Assembly (NCBI GenBank): GCA_006218035.1
Contig: VBWC01000002.1
Coordinates: 1 to 64,000, forward strand
Reading direction: 5' to 3'
Source: Gammaproteobacteria bacterium
Lineage (GTDB): Bacteria; Pseudomonadota; Gammaproteobacteria; VBWC01
DNA length: 64,000 bases
Each line of letters opens with the position of its first letter. Within the stretch, counting starts at the first letter, position 1. Position numbers and translations under genes: made by a program. This document shows positions 21,226 to 31,132 of the stretch, piece by piece. Under the pieces are notes generated by a model that had not been told where the DNA came from, made no database searches, and saw nothing but the letters and a program-made list of their open reading frames with translations.

Positions 21226-21534
21226 TCAAACCGATTCGATCAGGCGCGCCAGATTCCGGAACGGATAAAGGCGTAACTCCTCAATAAACATGAAACCGGT
21301 TCCATTCTGGTGATGTATCACGGTCGCCAGTACGCGACGCCGTTCCCGGCTATCCTCGACCAGCAAATTGAATTCAATCTCGACCAGCGCGTTCTTCGGC
21401 AGATCCTCCTGGGTCTCGATCAACATGCCGTCCAGACTGATATTCCGCGCACGGCAATCTGGCAAGTTACGGGCGCGGCAGCGCAGTGCTACCGTGAAAT
21501 TCACTTGATGACGAACATTCTGGCGATGCTCCAT
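21226..21534 (-). CDS. PilZ-domain protein
   Basis: MEHRQNVRHQVNFTVALRCRARNLPDCRARNISLDGMLIETQEDLPKNALVEIEF...: RxxxR (RQNVR) followed by the NISLDGM motif. Confidence 0.8.
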   Translation of the reverse strand: MEHRQNVRHQVNFTVALRCRARNLPDCRARNISLDGMLIETQEDLPKNALVEIEFNLLVEDSRERRRVLATVIHHQNGTGFMFIEELRLYPFRNLARLIESV

Positions 21535-21668
21535 GGCTGCCTTAACGTCCCGAACAAGCCCAAACTTTAACAATACCTGTCGCGCAAACCCGCGCCGTTA
21601 TCCCGTCTCATGATATCGACCGCCGCTTAATACCCGCCACGCCGATATCGGCCCGGCGACGGACGCGG

Positions 21669-22095
21669 TCACGATGCGCCGCGTTTTCCAGGAAATGGCA
21701 CATAGGCCTGGTCGATTTTCGGAATATGATTCGTTAACCCGTGCTTCAGAAAAACGATCATATCCACAGGCACCCGCCTGCCGGGCCCGATACTGTTCCG
21801 GCAACTCGGTTACCTGCACCGAGAAGTTAGCGTGCTCGGCGATATGGCCTTCCGACCCCGGATATCCGCGCCGATTCAGCATACCTTTCTCAACGCGAAA
21901 ATGGTTGTCGGCGGAGTCCATCAATCCGTCGCGAACCTCGCCGATGACCTACGGATCGGGTTCCGGTTGCGACGCTTCGTCATACCATCGGTTGGTTGCG
22001 TCCACCAGCGAGCGGTGCTGGATGTCGATGGTTCGAAAACCGGTGAGAAACGCGTCCGTCCAGGCATGAATGCCATGATGGTCATCTCCGCTCAC
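21669..22095 (-). pseudogene. Bacteriohemerythrin pseudogene (in-frame stop plus frameshift)
   Basis: Minus strand, frame 1: HAWTDAFLTGFRTIDIQHRSLVDATNRWYDEASQPEPDP*VIGEVRDGLMDSADNHFRVEKGMLNRRGYPGSEGHIAEHANFSVQVTELPEQYRA. It then shifts frame near 21777 to RVPVDMIVFLKHGLTNHIPKIDQAYVPFPGKRGAS*. Hemerythrin ligand motifs QH, HF..E, H...H and HGLTNHIPKID are all present. Confidence 0.85.
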
Positions 22096-22326
22096 CGTTT
22101 ACACCGGATTTTTTCGCGCCAATCCGGCCCCGCTATCGCCAAACCGTGTTTCCTTCTACCCTATCATGGTTTTCCAGTCCTTAGGACATCGACCGGGGCA
22201 GCACCCGGGCTGCCGATATTTTCCTGCCGAATATCTGCAGGGATCACTTGTCATTAGCGATATATAGGTTTGTTTACTATAATTTTCGCACTTGCAAACA
22301 AGCCAAATAATTTTCTGAACGCCGCC

Positions 22327-22875
22327 ATGCCCCGCAAGCCACCCGTATCCGACCTCGACGCACAGTTGTTCCGCGACGCCGTCGCCGACGTCCGTCCACT
22401 GCCGGCCGCGGCTGAAGACCAGACCCAGCGCAGTAAACGACCGGCACCGCGACCACAGAAACGGCGCGATGAACGCCCGATGGCATCCACGCCGTCCAAC
22501 GAGATGCGCGAGGTCACGCCGGTCGGCGCGGAAGAATCCCTGGACTTCGTTCGACCCGGGCTGCAGCACAGCCTGTTACGACGGCTGCGGCGCGGCCAGA
22601 TTGCGCTCGAAGGCAGACTCGACCTGCATGGCATGAGCGCGAATGAAGCCGGCCTGGCGCTCGACCGGTTTCTTGAACGCAGCACCGCTGATCGCCGCCG
22701 CTACGTGCTCGTGGTTCACGGCAAGGGACACCGGTCCGCCACCGCCTACCCGGTATTGAAATCCCAGGTGAACGGCTGGTTGCGGCAACGCCCGGATGTG
22801 CTTGCGTTCTGCTCGGCGCTGCCCGCGGACGGCGGCGCCGGCGCTGTTTACATCCTGCTGAAAACAAGGCGGTAG
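22327..22875 (+). CDS. Smr/MutS2 C-terminal-like endonuclease domain protein
   Basis: MPRKPPVSDLDAQLFRDAVADVRPL...GRLDLHGMSANEAGLALDRFLERSTADRRRYVLVVHGKGHRS (LDLHG and HGKG Smr signatures). Confidence 0.92.
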   Translation: MPRKPPVSDLDAQLFRDAVADVRPLPAAAEDQTQRSKRPAPRPQKRRDERPMASTPSNEMREVTPVGAEESLDFVRPGLQHSLLRRLRRGQIALEGRLDLHGMSANEAGLALDRFLERSTADRRRYVLVVHGKGHRSATAYPVLKSQVNGWLRQRPDVLAFCSALPADGGAGAVYILLKTRR

Positions 22876-22960
22876 TTTGCTGCTCAATATGCCAAAATGC
22901 GCCTTTTCCATCGCCCGCTAAAATGCGATAAATCGTCTTATACCAGCTGGATCCTGCATC

Positions 22961-25900
22961 ATGCCCGACACGGCTGTCACTGCCGACGCTTCCGAACCGC
23001 GCGCAAGCCCGCTGGCGCCGCCATTACCGTCTGAGCCGGGCGACCGCATCGCCTGGGGCCGGCTTTACGGCAGCAGCGACGGACTTGTCGTCGCGATGGC
23101 GGCGCACCGGCACCACGCGCCGGTGGTGCTGATCACGGCCGATGCCCGTACGTCTGCGCGTGTGACGCAGGAGATCGAGTTTTTCAATCCGGATCCGCAG
23201 AATCTGCCGCTGCTGACTTTTCCGGATTGGGAGACATTGCCGTACGACGCGTTTTCGCCCCACCAGGACATCGTCTCGGAACGGCTGGCGTCGTTATACC
23301 GCCTGCCACGGCTGACCCACGGCATGCTCGTGGTATCCGTCACGACCGCGATGCACCGGTTGCTACCGCACGACTATCTGGACCGGTCGAGCCTGATGCT
23401 CGACGTTGGCGAGAAACTTGATCCCACGGCCATGCGCGACCGCTTCACCACGTGCGGTTACCGTTGCGTCTCGCAAGTGATGGAACACGGCGAGTTTGCC
23501 GTGCGCGGCAATCTTGTCGATCTGTTCCCGATGGGCAGCGACATCCCCTACCGCATCGACCTGTTCGATGACGAGGTCGAGAGTATTCGTGCCTTCGACC
23601 CCGAGACACAGCGATCCATGGCCAGCGTAGCTTCCGTGCGCCTGCTGCCGGCACGCGAGTTCCCGCTCGACGAAGCGGCCGTCGCCCGCTTCCGCGAACA
23701 CTATCGCGCGACCTTCGAGGGTGATCCGCAGCGCAGCATAATCTATCGGGACGTCAGCAACGGTATTGCGCCGGCAGGTATCGAATACTACCTGCCGTTG
23801 TTCTTCGACAACACCGCAACGCTGTTTGATTATCTGCCCCGGAACACCCTGTTCATCATCAGCGACGGGGCCAGGGAGGCGGCCGATCAGTTCTGGCGCG
23901 ATGCCGTGGAACGATACGAGCAACATCGCCTCGATCCCGAGCGCCCGCCGTTGCCGCCGCAACAGATTTACCTGCAGTCACCCGAATTCTTCCAGTTGGC
24001 CGGCACGCTGCCGCGCGTCGCCCTCGGTCACTTTGAGCTGGAGAAACGTGCCGGCTTTTACAACATGGCGACCCGGGCTGTGCCGACCCTGACGATCCAG
24101 CACCGGGCCGCAGAACCGGCCGCGGCTCTGACGACGTTTCTAAAGAATTTTGACGGACGCGTGCTGTTTGCCGCTGAAAGCGCCGGCCGGCGCGAAACTC
24201 TGCTGGAACTGCTCCGTCAGTACCGCGTGCATCCCGCGCCGTTTGAGCGCTGGCAGGCATTTTTGGATAGCTCCGCACCGGTCGGCATCACAGTGGCTGC
24301 GCTGGAGAACGGGTTGATGCTCGAGGACCCGTCCATCGCCGTCATTGCCGAAGTGCAGCTGTTCGGCGAGCAGGCCATGCAGCGCCGCCGCCGCAAGGCA
24401 CGTACCCGCGATTCCGACGCCGTGGTACGCAACCTGACCGAGCTGGAGATCGGCGCGCCGGTCGTACATGAAGACTATGGCGTGGGCCGTTACCAGGGGT
24501 TGCAGATACTCGACGTCGGTGGATCAACGACGGAGTTTCTGACGCTTACTTACGCCGATGGCGACAAACTCTACGTACCGGTCGCGTCGCTGCATCTGAT
24601 CAGCCGTTACACCGGCGCGTCTCCCGAGCACGCGCCGTTGCACAGGCTCGGTGGCGAGCAGTGGCAACGCGCCAAGCGGCGCGCTGCCGAACGCGTCCGC
24701 GATGTCGCCGCCGAGTTGCTGGATATCTACGCCCGACGCGCCGCACGCAGCGGCCATGCGTTTCCGGTGGCCGACGACGAATACGCCGGCTTCTCAGCCA
24801 CTTTCCCGTTCGAGGAAACGCCGGACCAGCAGTCGGCGATCGATGCGGTACTGGCCGACATGAGACGCGAACAACCCATGGACCGTTTGGTGTGCGGCGA
24901 CGTCGGCTTCGGCAAGACCGAAGTGGCGATGCGCGCGGCATTCGTCGCGACCCAGGGGGGCAAGCAGGTCGCGGTCCTCGTGCCGACCACGCTGCTCGCG
25001 CAACAGCATTTCCAGAATTTCCAGGATCGATTCGCCGACTGGCCGGTACGCATCGATCTGTTATCGCGATTCCGCAGCCGCAAGGAACAGGCGGCGGTGT
25101 TGCAGGAGCTTGAGGACGGCAGGCTCGATATCGTCATCGGCACGCATAAGCTCCTGCAGGAAAACGTCCGGTTTGCCCGGCTGGGTCTGGTGATACTCGA
25201 CGAAGAGCATCGCTTCGGTGTCCGGCAGAAAGAGCGCATGAAGGCGCTGCGTTCGGAGGTGGATGTGCTGACACTGACCGCGACGCCCATTCCGCGCACA
25301 CTTAATATGGCGTTATCCGGCATCCGTGATCTGTCGATCATCGCGACGCCGCCGGCGCACCGTCTTGCTATCAAGACATTTGTCAGCGAATGGAACGATC
25401 CGCTGATCCGCGAGGCCATTCTGCGTGAAATACGCCGCGGCGGGCAGGTGTATTTTCTGCACAATCAGGTCGAATCGATCGAGAACACGGCTCGCAAACT
25501 CGCCCAGCTGGTGCCGGAGGTCGAGATACGGGTGGCGCACGGCCAGATGCGCGAGCGTGACCTTGAACGCGTCATGCTGGACTTCTACCACCAGCGTTTC
25601 AATGTGCTGGTATGCAGCACGATCATCGAAAGCGGCATCGACATCCCGACGGCGAATACCATCATCATCAACCGCGCCGATCGGCTCGGACTGGCGCAGC
25701 TGTATCAGCTACGCGGGCGCGTCGGGCGTTCGCACCATCGCGCCTACGCCTATCTGCTGGTGCCGCCGCGCAACGCGATGACGGCGGACGCGATCAAGCG
25801 CCTGGAGGCCATCGAGTCGCTGGAAGAGCTCGGTGCCGGATTCATGCTGGCGACGCACGATCTTGAAATCCGCGGTGCTGGCGAATTGCTTGGCGATGAA

Positions 25901-26449
25901 CAGAGCGGCCAGATGCACGAGATCGGCTTTACGCTCTATACCCAATTGCTGGAACGGGCCGTGGCGGCGCTGAAATCGGGGCAGCAGCCGGACCTCGACA
26001 AGCCGCTGGCGCATGGCGCCGAGGTCGACCTGGGTATTCCAGCGCTGATTACCGCGGATTATCTGCCGGATGTTCATAGCCGGCTGGTGATGTACAAACG
26101 CATCGCGAACGCCGCATCAGTCGAGGAGTTGCGAGACCTGCAGGTCGAAATGATTGATCGCTTCGGTCTGCTGCCGGAGGCCACCAGGAACCTGTTCGCG
26201 ATCACCGAGCTGAAAGTGCAGGCGCAACCACTGGGGATACGCAAGATAGAAGCGGGGAATGACGGCGGCAGAATTATTTTCGATGAGCAGCCACGGATTG
26301 ACGCCGCGAAAATCATCCAGCTGGTGCAGAAACAACCGCAGGTCTATCGGCTGCAGGGGCAGGAAAAACTGCGTTTCAGCATGAAACTCCCGGCGGGTGC
26401 GCAACGGGTTCAGGCGGTCGCCAGGGTGCTGGACGCGATAACGCCCTGA
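22961..26449 (+). CDS. mfd: Transcription-repair coupling factor
   Basis: 1162 aa; CarD-like RNAP interaction region (IGAPVVHEDYGVGRYQGLQ), RecG-like helicase motifs CGDVGFGKTEVAMRAAF, DEEHRFGVRQKE, TRG motif region. Confidence 0.98.
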   Translation: MPDTAVTADASEPRASPLAPPLPSEPGDRIAWGRLYGSSDGLVVAMAAHRHHAPVVLITADARTSARVTQEIEFFNPDPQNLPLLTFPDWETLPYDAFSPHQDIVSERLASLYRLPRLTHGMLVVSVTTAMHRLLPHDYLDRSSLMLDVGEKLDPTAMRDRFTTCGYRCVSQVMEHGEFAVRGNLVDLFPMGSDIPYRIDLFDDEVESIRAFDPETQRSMASVASVRLLPAREFPLDEAAVARFREHYRATFEGDPQRSIIYRDVSNGIAPAGIEYYLPLFFDNTATLFDYLPRNTLFIISDGAREAADQFWRDAVERYEQHRLDPERPPLPPQQIYLQSPEFFQLAGTLPRVALGHFELEKRAGFYNMATRAVPTLTIQHRAAEPAAALTTFLKNFDGRVLFAAESAGRRETLLELLRQYRVHPAPFERWQAFLDSSAPVGITVAALENGLMLEDPSIAVIAEVQLFGEQAMQRRRRKARTRDSDAVVRNLTELEIGAPVVHEDYGVGRYQGLQILDVGGSTTEFLTLTYADGDKLYVPVASLHLISRYTGASPEHAPLHRLGGEQWQRAKRRAAERVRDVAAELLDIYARRAARSGHAFPVADDEYAGFSATFPFEETPDQQSAIDAVLADMRREQPMDRLVCGDVGFGKTEVAMRAAFVATQGGKQVAVLVPTTLLAQQHFQNFQDRFADWPVRIDLLSRFRSRKEQAAVLQELEDGRLDIVIGTHKLLQENVRFARLGLVILDEEHRFGVRQKERMKALRSEVDVLTLTATPIPRTLNMALSGIRDLSIIATPPAHRLAIKTFVSEWNDPLIREAILREIRRGGQVYFLHNQVESIENTARKLAQLVPEVEIRVAHGQMRERDLERVMLDFYHQRFNVLVCSTIIESGIDIPTANTIIINRADRLGLAQLYQLRGRVGRSHHRAYAYLLVPPRNAMTADAIKRLEAIESLEELGAGFMLATHDLEIRGAGELLGDEQSGQMHEIGFTLYTQLLERAVAALKSGQQPDLDKPLAHGAEVDLGIPALITADYLPDVHSRLVMYKRIANAASVEELRDLQVEMIDRFGLLPEATRNLFAITELKVQAQPLGIRKIEAGNDGGRIIFDEQPRIDAAKIIQLVQKQPQVYRLQGQEKLRFSMKLPAGAQRVQAVARVLDAITP

Positions 26450-26463
26450 TCTGTTCTGACGAG

Positions 26464-28038
26464 TCAGGTCCGGAACTGAACGACCAGGCGCTGCAAGCGT
26501 GCCGCCAGCTCCTGAACCCGGTCGCAGGCTCTTTCGGTCTGTTCGGCCCCTTCGGACGTTTCCTCGGCATCCTGGTGCACGGCGTGTATCGACTTGTTTA
26601 TTTCTTCCACGACCGAGGTCTGTTCCTCCGCAGCCGTAGCGATCTGGTCCGTCATCGACCGTATTGTGGTAATCATCTCCATGATGTTTTCCAACGAGCT
26701 GCCGGCATCGGCTGCATGCTCGACGCTCTCTTTTGCCTTCATCTGACTCAACTGCATGGTCTGTGCCGCGCGGGAGGCGTCCTGCTGCAGCGATTCAATG
26801 ATTTCCTTTATTTCCGCGGTCGATTGCTGCGTACGATGCGACAGATTACGCACCTCATCGGCAACCACGGCGAAACCGCGGCCCTGCTCTCCGGCCCGTG
26901 CCGCCTCGATCGCTGCGTTCAATGCCAGCAGATTGGTCTGGTCGGCGATGCCGCGAATCACATCAAGCACCTTGCCGATGTCACCGCTGCGCGTCTCGAC
27001 CGTCTTGATCGTGCCCGCCAGCCGCTCGATTTCCTCGGCGAGTCCGTCGATCTTGTTGACGGTCTCCATGACAATGACCTTGCCCGTTTGTGCCGTCGTT
27101 TCGGCAATGATCGCTGCCTGCGCGGTCTCGATGGTGTTTCTGGCGACCTCCTGTACAGTAGATGACATCTGGTTCATCGCGGCAGCTGCCTGTTCGGCAT
27201 GCGCCTGATTCTGGCCCATCACGATACTGGCTTGTCCGGCGATGCTCGTCATGCGTGCCGAGGCGTCCGCAAGTTCGCTTGACGCGTCGGCAACGCGACC
27301 AAGCGCGGTGCGGATGCGCGCTTTAAGAAGCTTTACAACGACGCGCAGTTGCACGACGTCGTCATGCTCGCCGCCGAATATTCTGTTTGATAGCGCGTTA
27401 TCCATGACGTTACGGGTTTCGCGGGCCAGGCGCGCCATCGGTTTGGCGAGAACGTGACTGGCGATGAACGACAGCACGATGGCGCAAAATGCTGCCGCGA
27501 CGCCGGCACCAAATCCGGCATTGGCATACCATGCCAGCATCAACAGCGGCGGCATCGCAACGAGGAGCATGCTCAAGCCTATTTTTGAGCGCAGGCTGGA
27601 ATCGCTGTAGCTTGGAATCCGCGGTCCCGACCCGTGTAGCCGTGCGTATACCGCCTCGGTACGTCTGATGTCGTCCCGATCCGCTGGCGTCCGGACCGAC
27701 TGGTAACCGACTACCTGCTGCCTGTCGTCATACAGCGGACAGACATACGCCTCTACCCAGTAGTGATCGCCGCTCTTGCAGCGGTTCTTGATAACCCCCA
27801 GCCATTGGCGCCCTGCGATAAGGTTACCCCAGAAATCGGCGTACACCCCCGGCGGAACATCCGGGTGACGAACGATATTATGACTCTGACCGAGCAGTTC
27901 ATCGCGCGAAAACCCGGACACGCTCACAAAGTCGTCGTTGACGTAGGTCACGACGCCCTTCAGATCCGTCGCCGAGATCAGGACCTTGCCACGATCCAGA
28001 TGCTGCTCGACACCGGTCACCGGCTGGTTGTTTTTCAT
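26464..28038 (-). CDS. PAS-containing methyl-accepting chemotaxis protein (Aer-like)
   Basis: 524 aa; [43 protein letters not shown] pair; signalling hairpin [47 protein letters not shown]. Confidence 0.95.
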   Translation of the reverse strand: MKNNQPVTGVEQHLDRGKVLISATDLKGVVTYVNDDFVSVSGFSRDELLGQSHNIVRHPDVPPGVYADFWGNLIAGRQWLGVIKNRCKSGDHYWVEAYVCPLYDDRQQVVGYQSVRTPADRDDIRRTEAVYARLHGSGPRIPSYSDSSLRSKIGLSMLLVAMPPLLMLAWYANAGFGAGVAAAFCAIVLSFIASHVLAKPMARLARETRNVMDNALSNRIFGGEHDDVVQLRVVVKLLKARIRTALGRVADASSELADASARMTSIAGQASIVMGQNQAHAEQAAAAMNQMSSTVQEVARNTIETAQAAIIAETTAQTGKVIVMETVNKIDGLAEEIERLAGTIKTVETRSGDIGKVLDVIRGIADQTNLLALNAAIEAARAGEQGRGFAVVADEVRNLSHRTQQSTAEIKEIIESLQQDASRAAQTMQLSQMKAKESVEHAADAGSSLENIMEMITTIRSMTDQIATAAEEQTSVVEEINKSIHAVHQDAEETSEGAEQTERACDRVQELAARLQRLVVQFRT

Positions 28039-28120
28039 GACAAATACGCGACGTGGCGCGCTGGTCTAATCCGATTGAGTAAATTTTAGAAATCCCTGCC
28101 CCAGGGACGACCCCTCCCAG

Positions 28121-28148
28121 TTATCGGTAGATCGACATGAAACCTTGA
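28121..28148 (-). promoter_or_regulatory. Sigma28 (FliA)-like promoter upstream of the chemoreceptor
   Basis: Minus strand TCAAGG-N15-CCGATAA (TATCAAGGTTTCATGTCGATCTACCGATAAC), resembling TAAA/TCAAG ... GCCGATAA, about 80 nt upstream of the MCP start at 28038. Confidence 0.65.
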
Positions 28149-28212
28149 TAGCCGGAGGGTCGTTGGGAAAATAGCCCGGACAGTGGCTACATCGGCACCA
28201 CGGACCGGGCGC

Positions 28213-28755
28213 CTAACTCTCGGGAAAGGAGTCCGGTTTGCCGGATTCCGCCAGTTCGTCGTCGAAACCGAACATGCGCATATCCCGGATACGCTGCGGA
28301 TAGAGGATACCATCAAGATGGTCGCATTCATGCTGTACGACGCGCGCGTGAAATCCGTCGACTTTCCGGTCAATGACGTTCCCGTGCTGATCCCTGCCGC
28401 GGTACCGGATCACCCGATATCGGGGAACGAGACCCCGCATGCCGGGAACGCTCAGACACCCTTCCCAGCCTTCCTCGAGGCCGTCGTCGAACACGGTAAT
28501 TTCCGGATTGATCAACACGGTGGTCGGCACCGGTTCGACATCCGGGTAACGCGGATTGGCGTCAACACCGAATATGACGACACGCAGCCCGACTCCGATC
28601 TGCGGAGCGGCCAGCCCGGCCCCGTTGGCTGCCGCCATCGTATCGAACATATCGCTAATCAGGGCGTCGAGCGCCGGGGTATTAAACTCCGTCACCGGGA
28701 CAGCGGTGTCCAGCAACGTCTGTTCACCGATACGCAGAATCTTTTTAATGGCCAT
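28213..28755 (-). CDS. def: Peptide deformylase
   Basis: 180 aa MAIKKILRIGEQTLLDTAVPVTEF...GAGLAAPQIG, EGCLSVPG, QHECDHLDGILY. Confidence 0.96.
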   Translation of the reverse strand: MAIKKILRIGEQTLLDTAVPVTEFNTPALDALISDMFDTMAAANGAGLAAPQIGVGLRVVIFGVDANPRYPDVEPVPTTVLINPEITVFDDGLEEGWEGCLSVPGMRGLVPRYRVIRYRGRDQHGNVIDRKVDGFHARVVQHECDHLDGILYPQRIRDMRMFGFDDELAESGKPDSFPES

Positions 28756-28839
28756 AGGTCAAGACTTGGCTACAATAGTGGCTGCCCGGCAGGACAATAC
28801 GGGTTTCAGGAACATTACCGAACACGCTATTTTAAAATA

Positions 28840-29739
28840 ATGATACACATTCTGACCGTTTTCCTGCTCGCCTGGTTCACCGGCAGCGCCTATGCAGCCG
28901 AAGGCATCCAGTGGTTCGAAGTCGAGCTGATTGTATTTAAATACACGTCCGCCGAGAATACTGCCAGCGAACGATGGCCGGCCGATCCTGGAACACCCTC
29001 GCTGCAAGACGCGGTCATTCTACGGCCGCCCAGCACGCTGTCACTCAAGAGCGGCGCGGATGGCAAGCCGGAGCTGGCAGCGGTCAATCCCGCCATCGCA
29101 CATCGTTTCGTCCCGCTGTCGGCGCCCGGGGTTCCCGTGGCAGCGCCCGCCGCCGGAGCCATCGGCCAGGGCCCGACAAGGTCCGGCATCGTCAAGGTCC
29201 AGATCTATCCCGAGCCGTTCGAATTGATCGACGAAAAGTCGCTGCGTTTGGCGGGCGCATTACGCTCATTACGCCGATCGACTGCCTATGAGCCGTTACT
29301 GCACGTCGGCTGGGTCCAGCCCGGAACGGTCAAGAATGGCAGCGTGTACATTAGTGCCGGAACCGCCGGGAATAAAACGCTGGAAGGAATCGTACAAGTC
29401 AATCTGAGCCGCTACCTGCACCTTGCGGTCGATCTGGTTCTGCGTGAAGCCGATCTCCGTCCTGCTTCGATGGCGCCGGCGGCGGCTGCCGGCATAGAAC
29501 AAGCCCTAAACCCCGTGACCACGTTCCGGCTAACGGAATCGCGCCGCATGCGCAGTCAGGAACTGCATTATTTTGATCACCCGAAATTCGGGGTCATCGC
29601 GCAGATAACGCCGTACGAACCACCGGTCATCGAGATGTCGGTGCCTGCACCAACCCCGCGCCCCGATACGCTGCCCGGCGGCGCATCACCGACAGTTCCG
29701 GATTCGTCCAAAGCGGTAGCGCCGCCACCAAGACCCTGA
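28840..29739 (+). CDS. CsiV-family exported peptidoglycan-binding-like protein
   Basis: In-frame ATG at 28840: MIHILTVFLLAWFTGSAYAAEGIQWFEVELIVFKYTSAENTASERWPADPG...; C-terminal SRRMRSQELHYFDHPKFGVIAQITPYE, which is CsiV-like. The track ORF start at 28183 is antisense to def. Confidence 0.8.
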   Translation: MIHILTVFLLAWFTGSAYAAEGIQWFEVELIVFKYTSAENTASERWPADPGTPSLQDAVILRPPSTLSLKSGADGKPELAAVNPAIAHRFVPLSAPGVPVAAPAAGAIGQGPTRSGIVKVQIYPEPFELIDEKSLRLAGALRSLRRSTAYEPLLHVGWVQPGTVKNGSVYISAGTAGNKTLEGIVQVNLSRYLHLAVDLVLREADLRPASMAPAAAAGIEQALNPVTTFRLTESRRMRSQELHYFDHPKFGVIAQITPYEPPVIEMSVPAPTPRPDTLPGGASPTVPDSSKAVAPPPRP

Positions 29740-29762
29740 GCGGTACCCGGCCAACGGCCCGA

Positions 29763-30503
29763 TCAGAGCAGCGGCACAAGATGTTCCAGCAATGTGCGCA
29801 CATTTTCCATCCCGCTCTTGAGGTGCTGCTCGATCTCGCGCATGGTGATCACGCCATCGCCTCTGCCGGCAGCCATGTTCGCGATAACGGCACAGGTCGC
29901 GTAGGATAAATCCAGCTCCCGTGCCAGCACCGCTTCGGGCATGCCTGTCATACCGACGATGGTGCAGCCGTCGCTCTCCAAACGGTTGATCTCGGCCGCC
30001 GTCTCCAGTCGCGGGCCTTGAGTCGCACCGTAGGTTCCTTCCTCGGCGATATCGAGCCGTGCAGCCTTCGCGGCCTTGATAATCAGGTCGCGCAGATCGT
30101 TACTGTACGGATAGGTAAAATCGACATGGGTAACATGGGTGAGGCCGTCTTCGAAAAAGGTGTTCGCGCGTGACCACGTGTAGTCGATAATCTGGTCGGG
30201 GACCACCAGCCGCCCGGGCACCATGTCGGTACGAATGCCGCCGACGGCGGCAACAGCGATCACCTTTGTCACGCCCGTTTCTTTCAGCGCGCTGATATTC
30301 GCCCGGTAATTGATGCGATGCGGCGGTATGTTGTGCCCGGAACCGTGACGCGGCAGGAACACGACCTCCTTGCCTCCCAGCTCACCGTAGGTAAGTGGGC
30401 CGGACGGTTCGCCATAGGGCGTATGCACGACCTCACGCCGGACGATGTGGAGATTATGCAGCGAGGTGAGCCCCGTTCCACCGATAATGGCAAGTTCAGG
30501 CAT
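29763..30503 (-). CDS. mtnP: S-methyl-5'-thioadenosine/thioinosine phosphorylase
   Basis: 246 aa MPELAIIGGTGLTSL...LPRHGSGHNIPPHRINYRANISALKETGVTKVIAVAAVGGI...GMTGMPEAVLARELDLSYAT. Confidence 0.9.
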   Translation of the reverse strand: MPELAIIGGTGLTSLHNLHIVRREVVHTPYGEPSGPLTYGELGGKEVVFLPRHGSGHNIPPHRINYRANISALKETGVTKVIAVAAVGGIRTDMVPGRLVVPDQIIDYTWSRANTFFEDGLTHVTHVDFTYPYSNDLRDLIIKAAKAARLDIAEEGTYGATQGPRLETAAEINRLESDGCTIVGMTGMPEAVLARELDLSYATCAVIANMAAGRGDGVITMREIEQHLKSGMENVRTLLEHLVPLL

Positions 30504-31053
30504 GTTCTTTTACCGCGAATATTCCGTTGGCATTGCGCAAATATCCCTTGTAGTCCATTCCGTAACCGAACACGTAGCGATCCTCGACATCAAGCCCGAC
30601 GAAATCGGCTTCCATCCCGTTCTTTCTTTCGTGCAACTTGTTGACGAGTACCGCGATATAAACGGCGATCGCGCCGGCGGCCAGGCACTCGTCGCGGATC
30701 GTCTTGAGCGTCACGCCTTCGTCGAGAATGTCATCGATCAGGAGAACGACACGTTCCTTGACCGGTGTCGTCGGCCGCGCGATCCAGCGAACTTCACCGC
30801 CGCTGGTATCACCGCCATAACGCGTCGCATGGATATAGTCGATGTGCAATGGAAAATCGAGACGCGGCAACAGCATGCCCATCGGCACCATGCCGCCGGT
30901 CAGCACACACAGCAGTAACGGATTGGTTCCCGCAAGCTTGCCGGATATCGCGGTCCCAAGACTATCCAGCGCGGTTTCCACCTGTGAAGCGCTATACAAA
31001 CAATCGGCTTCCGCGTGAACGGCCAGTGCCTGCTCAGGGGTCATCATAGACAA
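30496..31053 (-). CDS. hpt: Hypoxanthine-guanine phosphoribosyltransferase
   Basis: 185 aa; PRPP loop VVLLIDDILDEGVTL, VEDRYVFGYGMDYKGYLRNANGIFAV; overlaps mtnP by 8 bp. Confidence 0.92.
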   Translation of the reverse strand: MSMMTPEQALAVHAEADCLYSASQVETALDSLGTAISGKLAGTNPLLLCVLTGGMVPMGMLLPRLDFPLHIDYIHATRYGGDTSGGEVRWIARPTTPVKERVVLLIDDILDEGVTLKTIRDECLAAGAIAVYIAVLVNKLHERKNGMEADFVGLDVEDRYVFGYGMDYKGYLRNANGIFAVKEHA

Positions 31054-31132
31054 TCCGGTAGTCGCAAACTCGTTATGGTTCTTGATCCGGATTATAGGAG
31101 GGATGGGCGGGATTCACCACCCTTGCGCGAGG

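Noticed and set aside
28183-28839. N-terminal extension of the 518-aa ORF
   Set aside because: This part is antisense to def; the real CsiV-like gene starts at the signal-peptide ATG at 28840.
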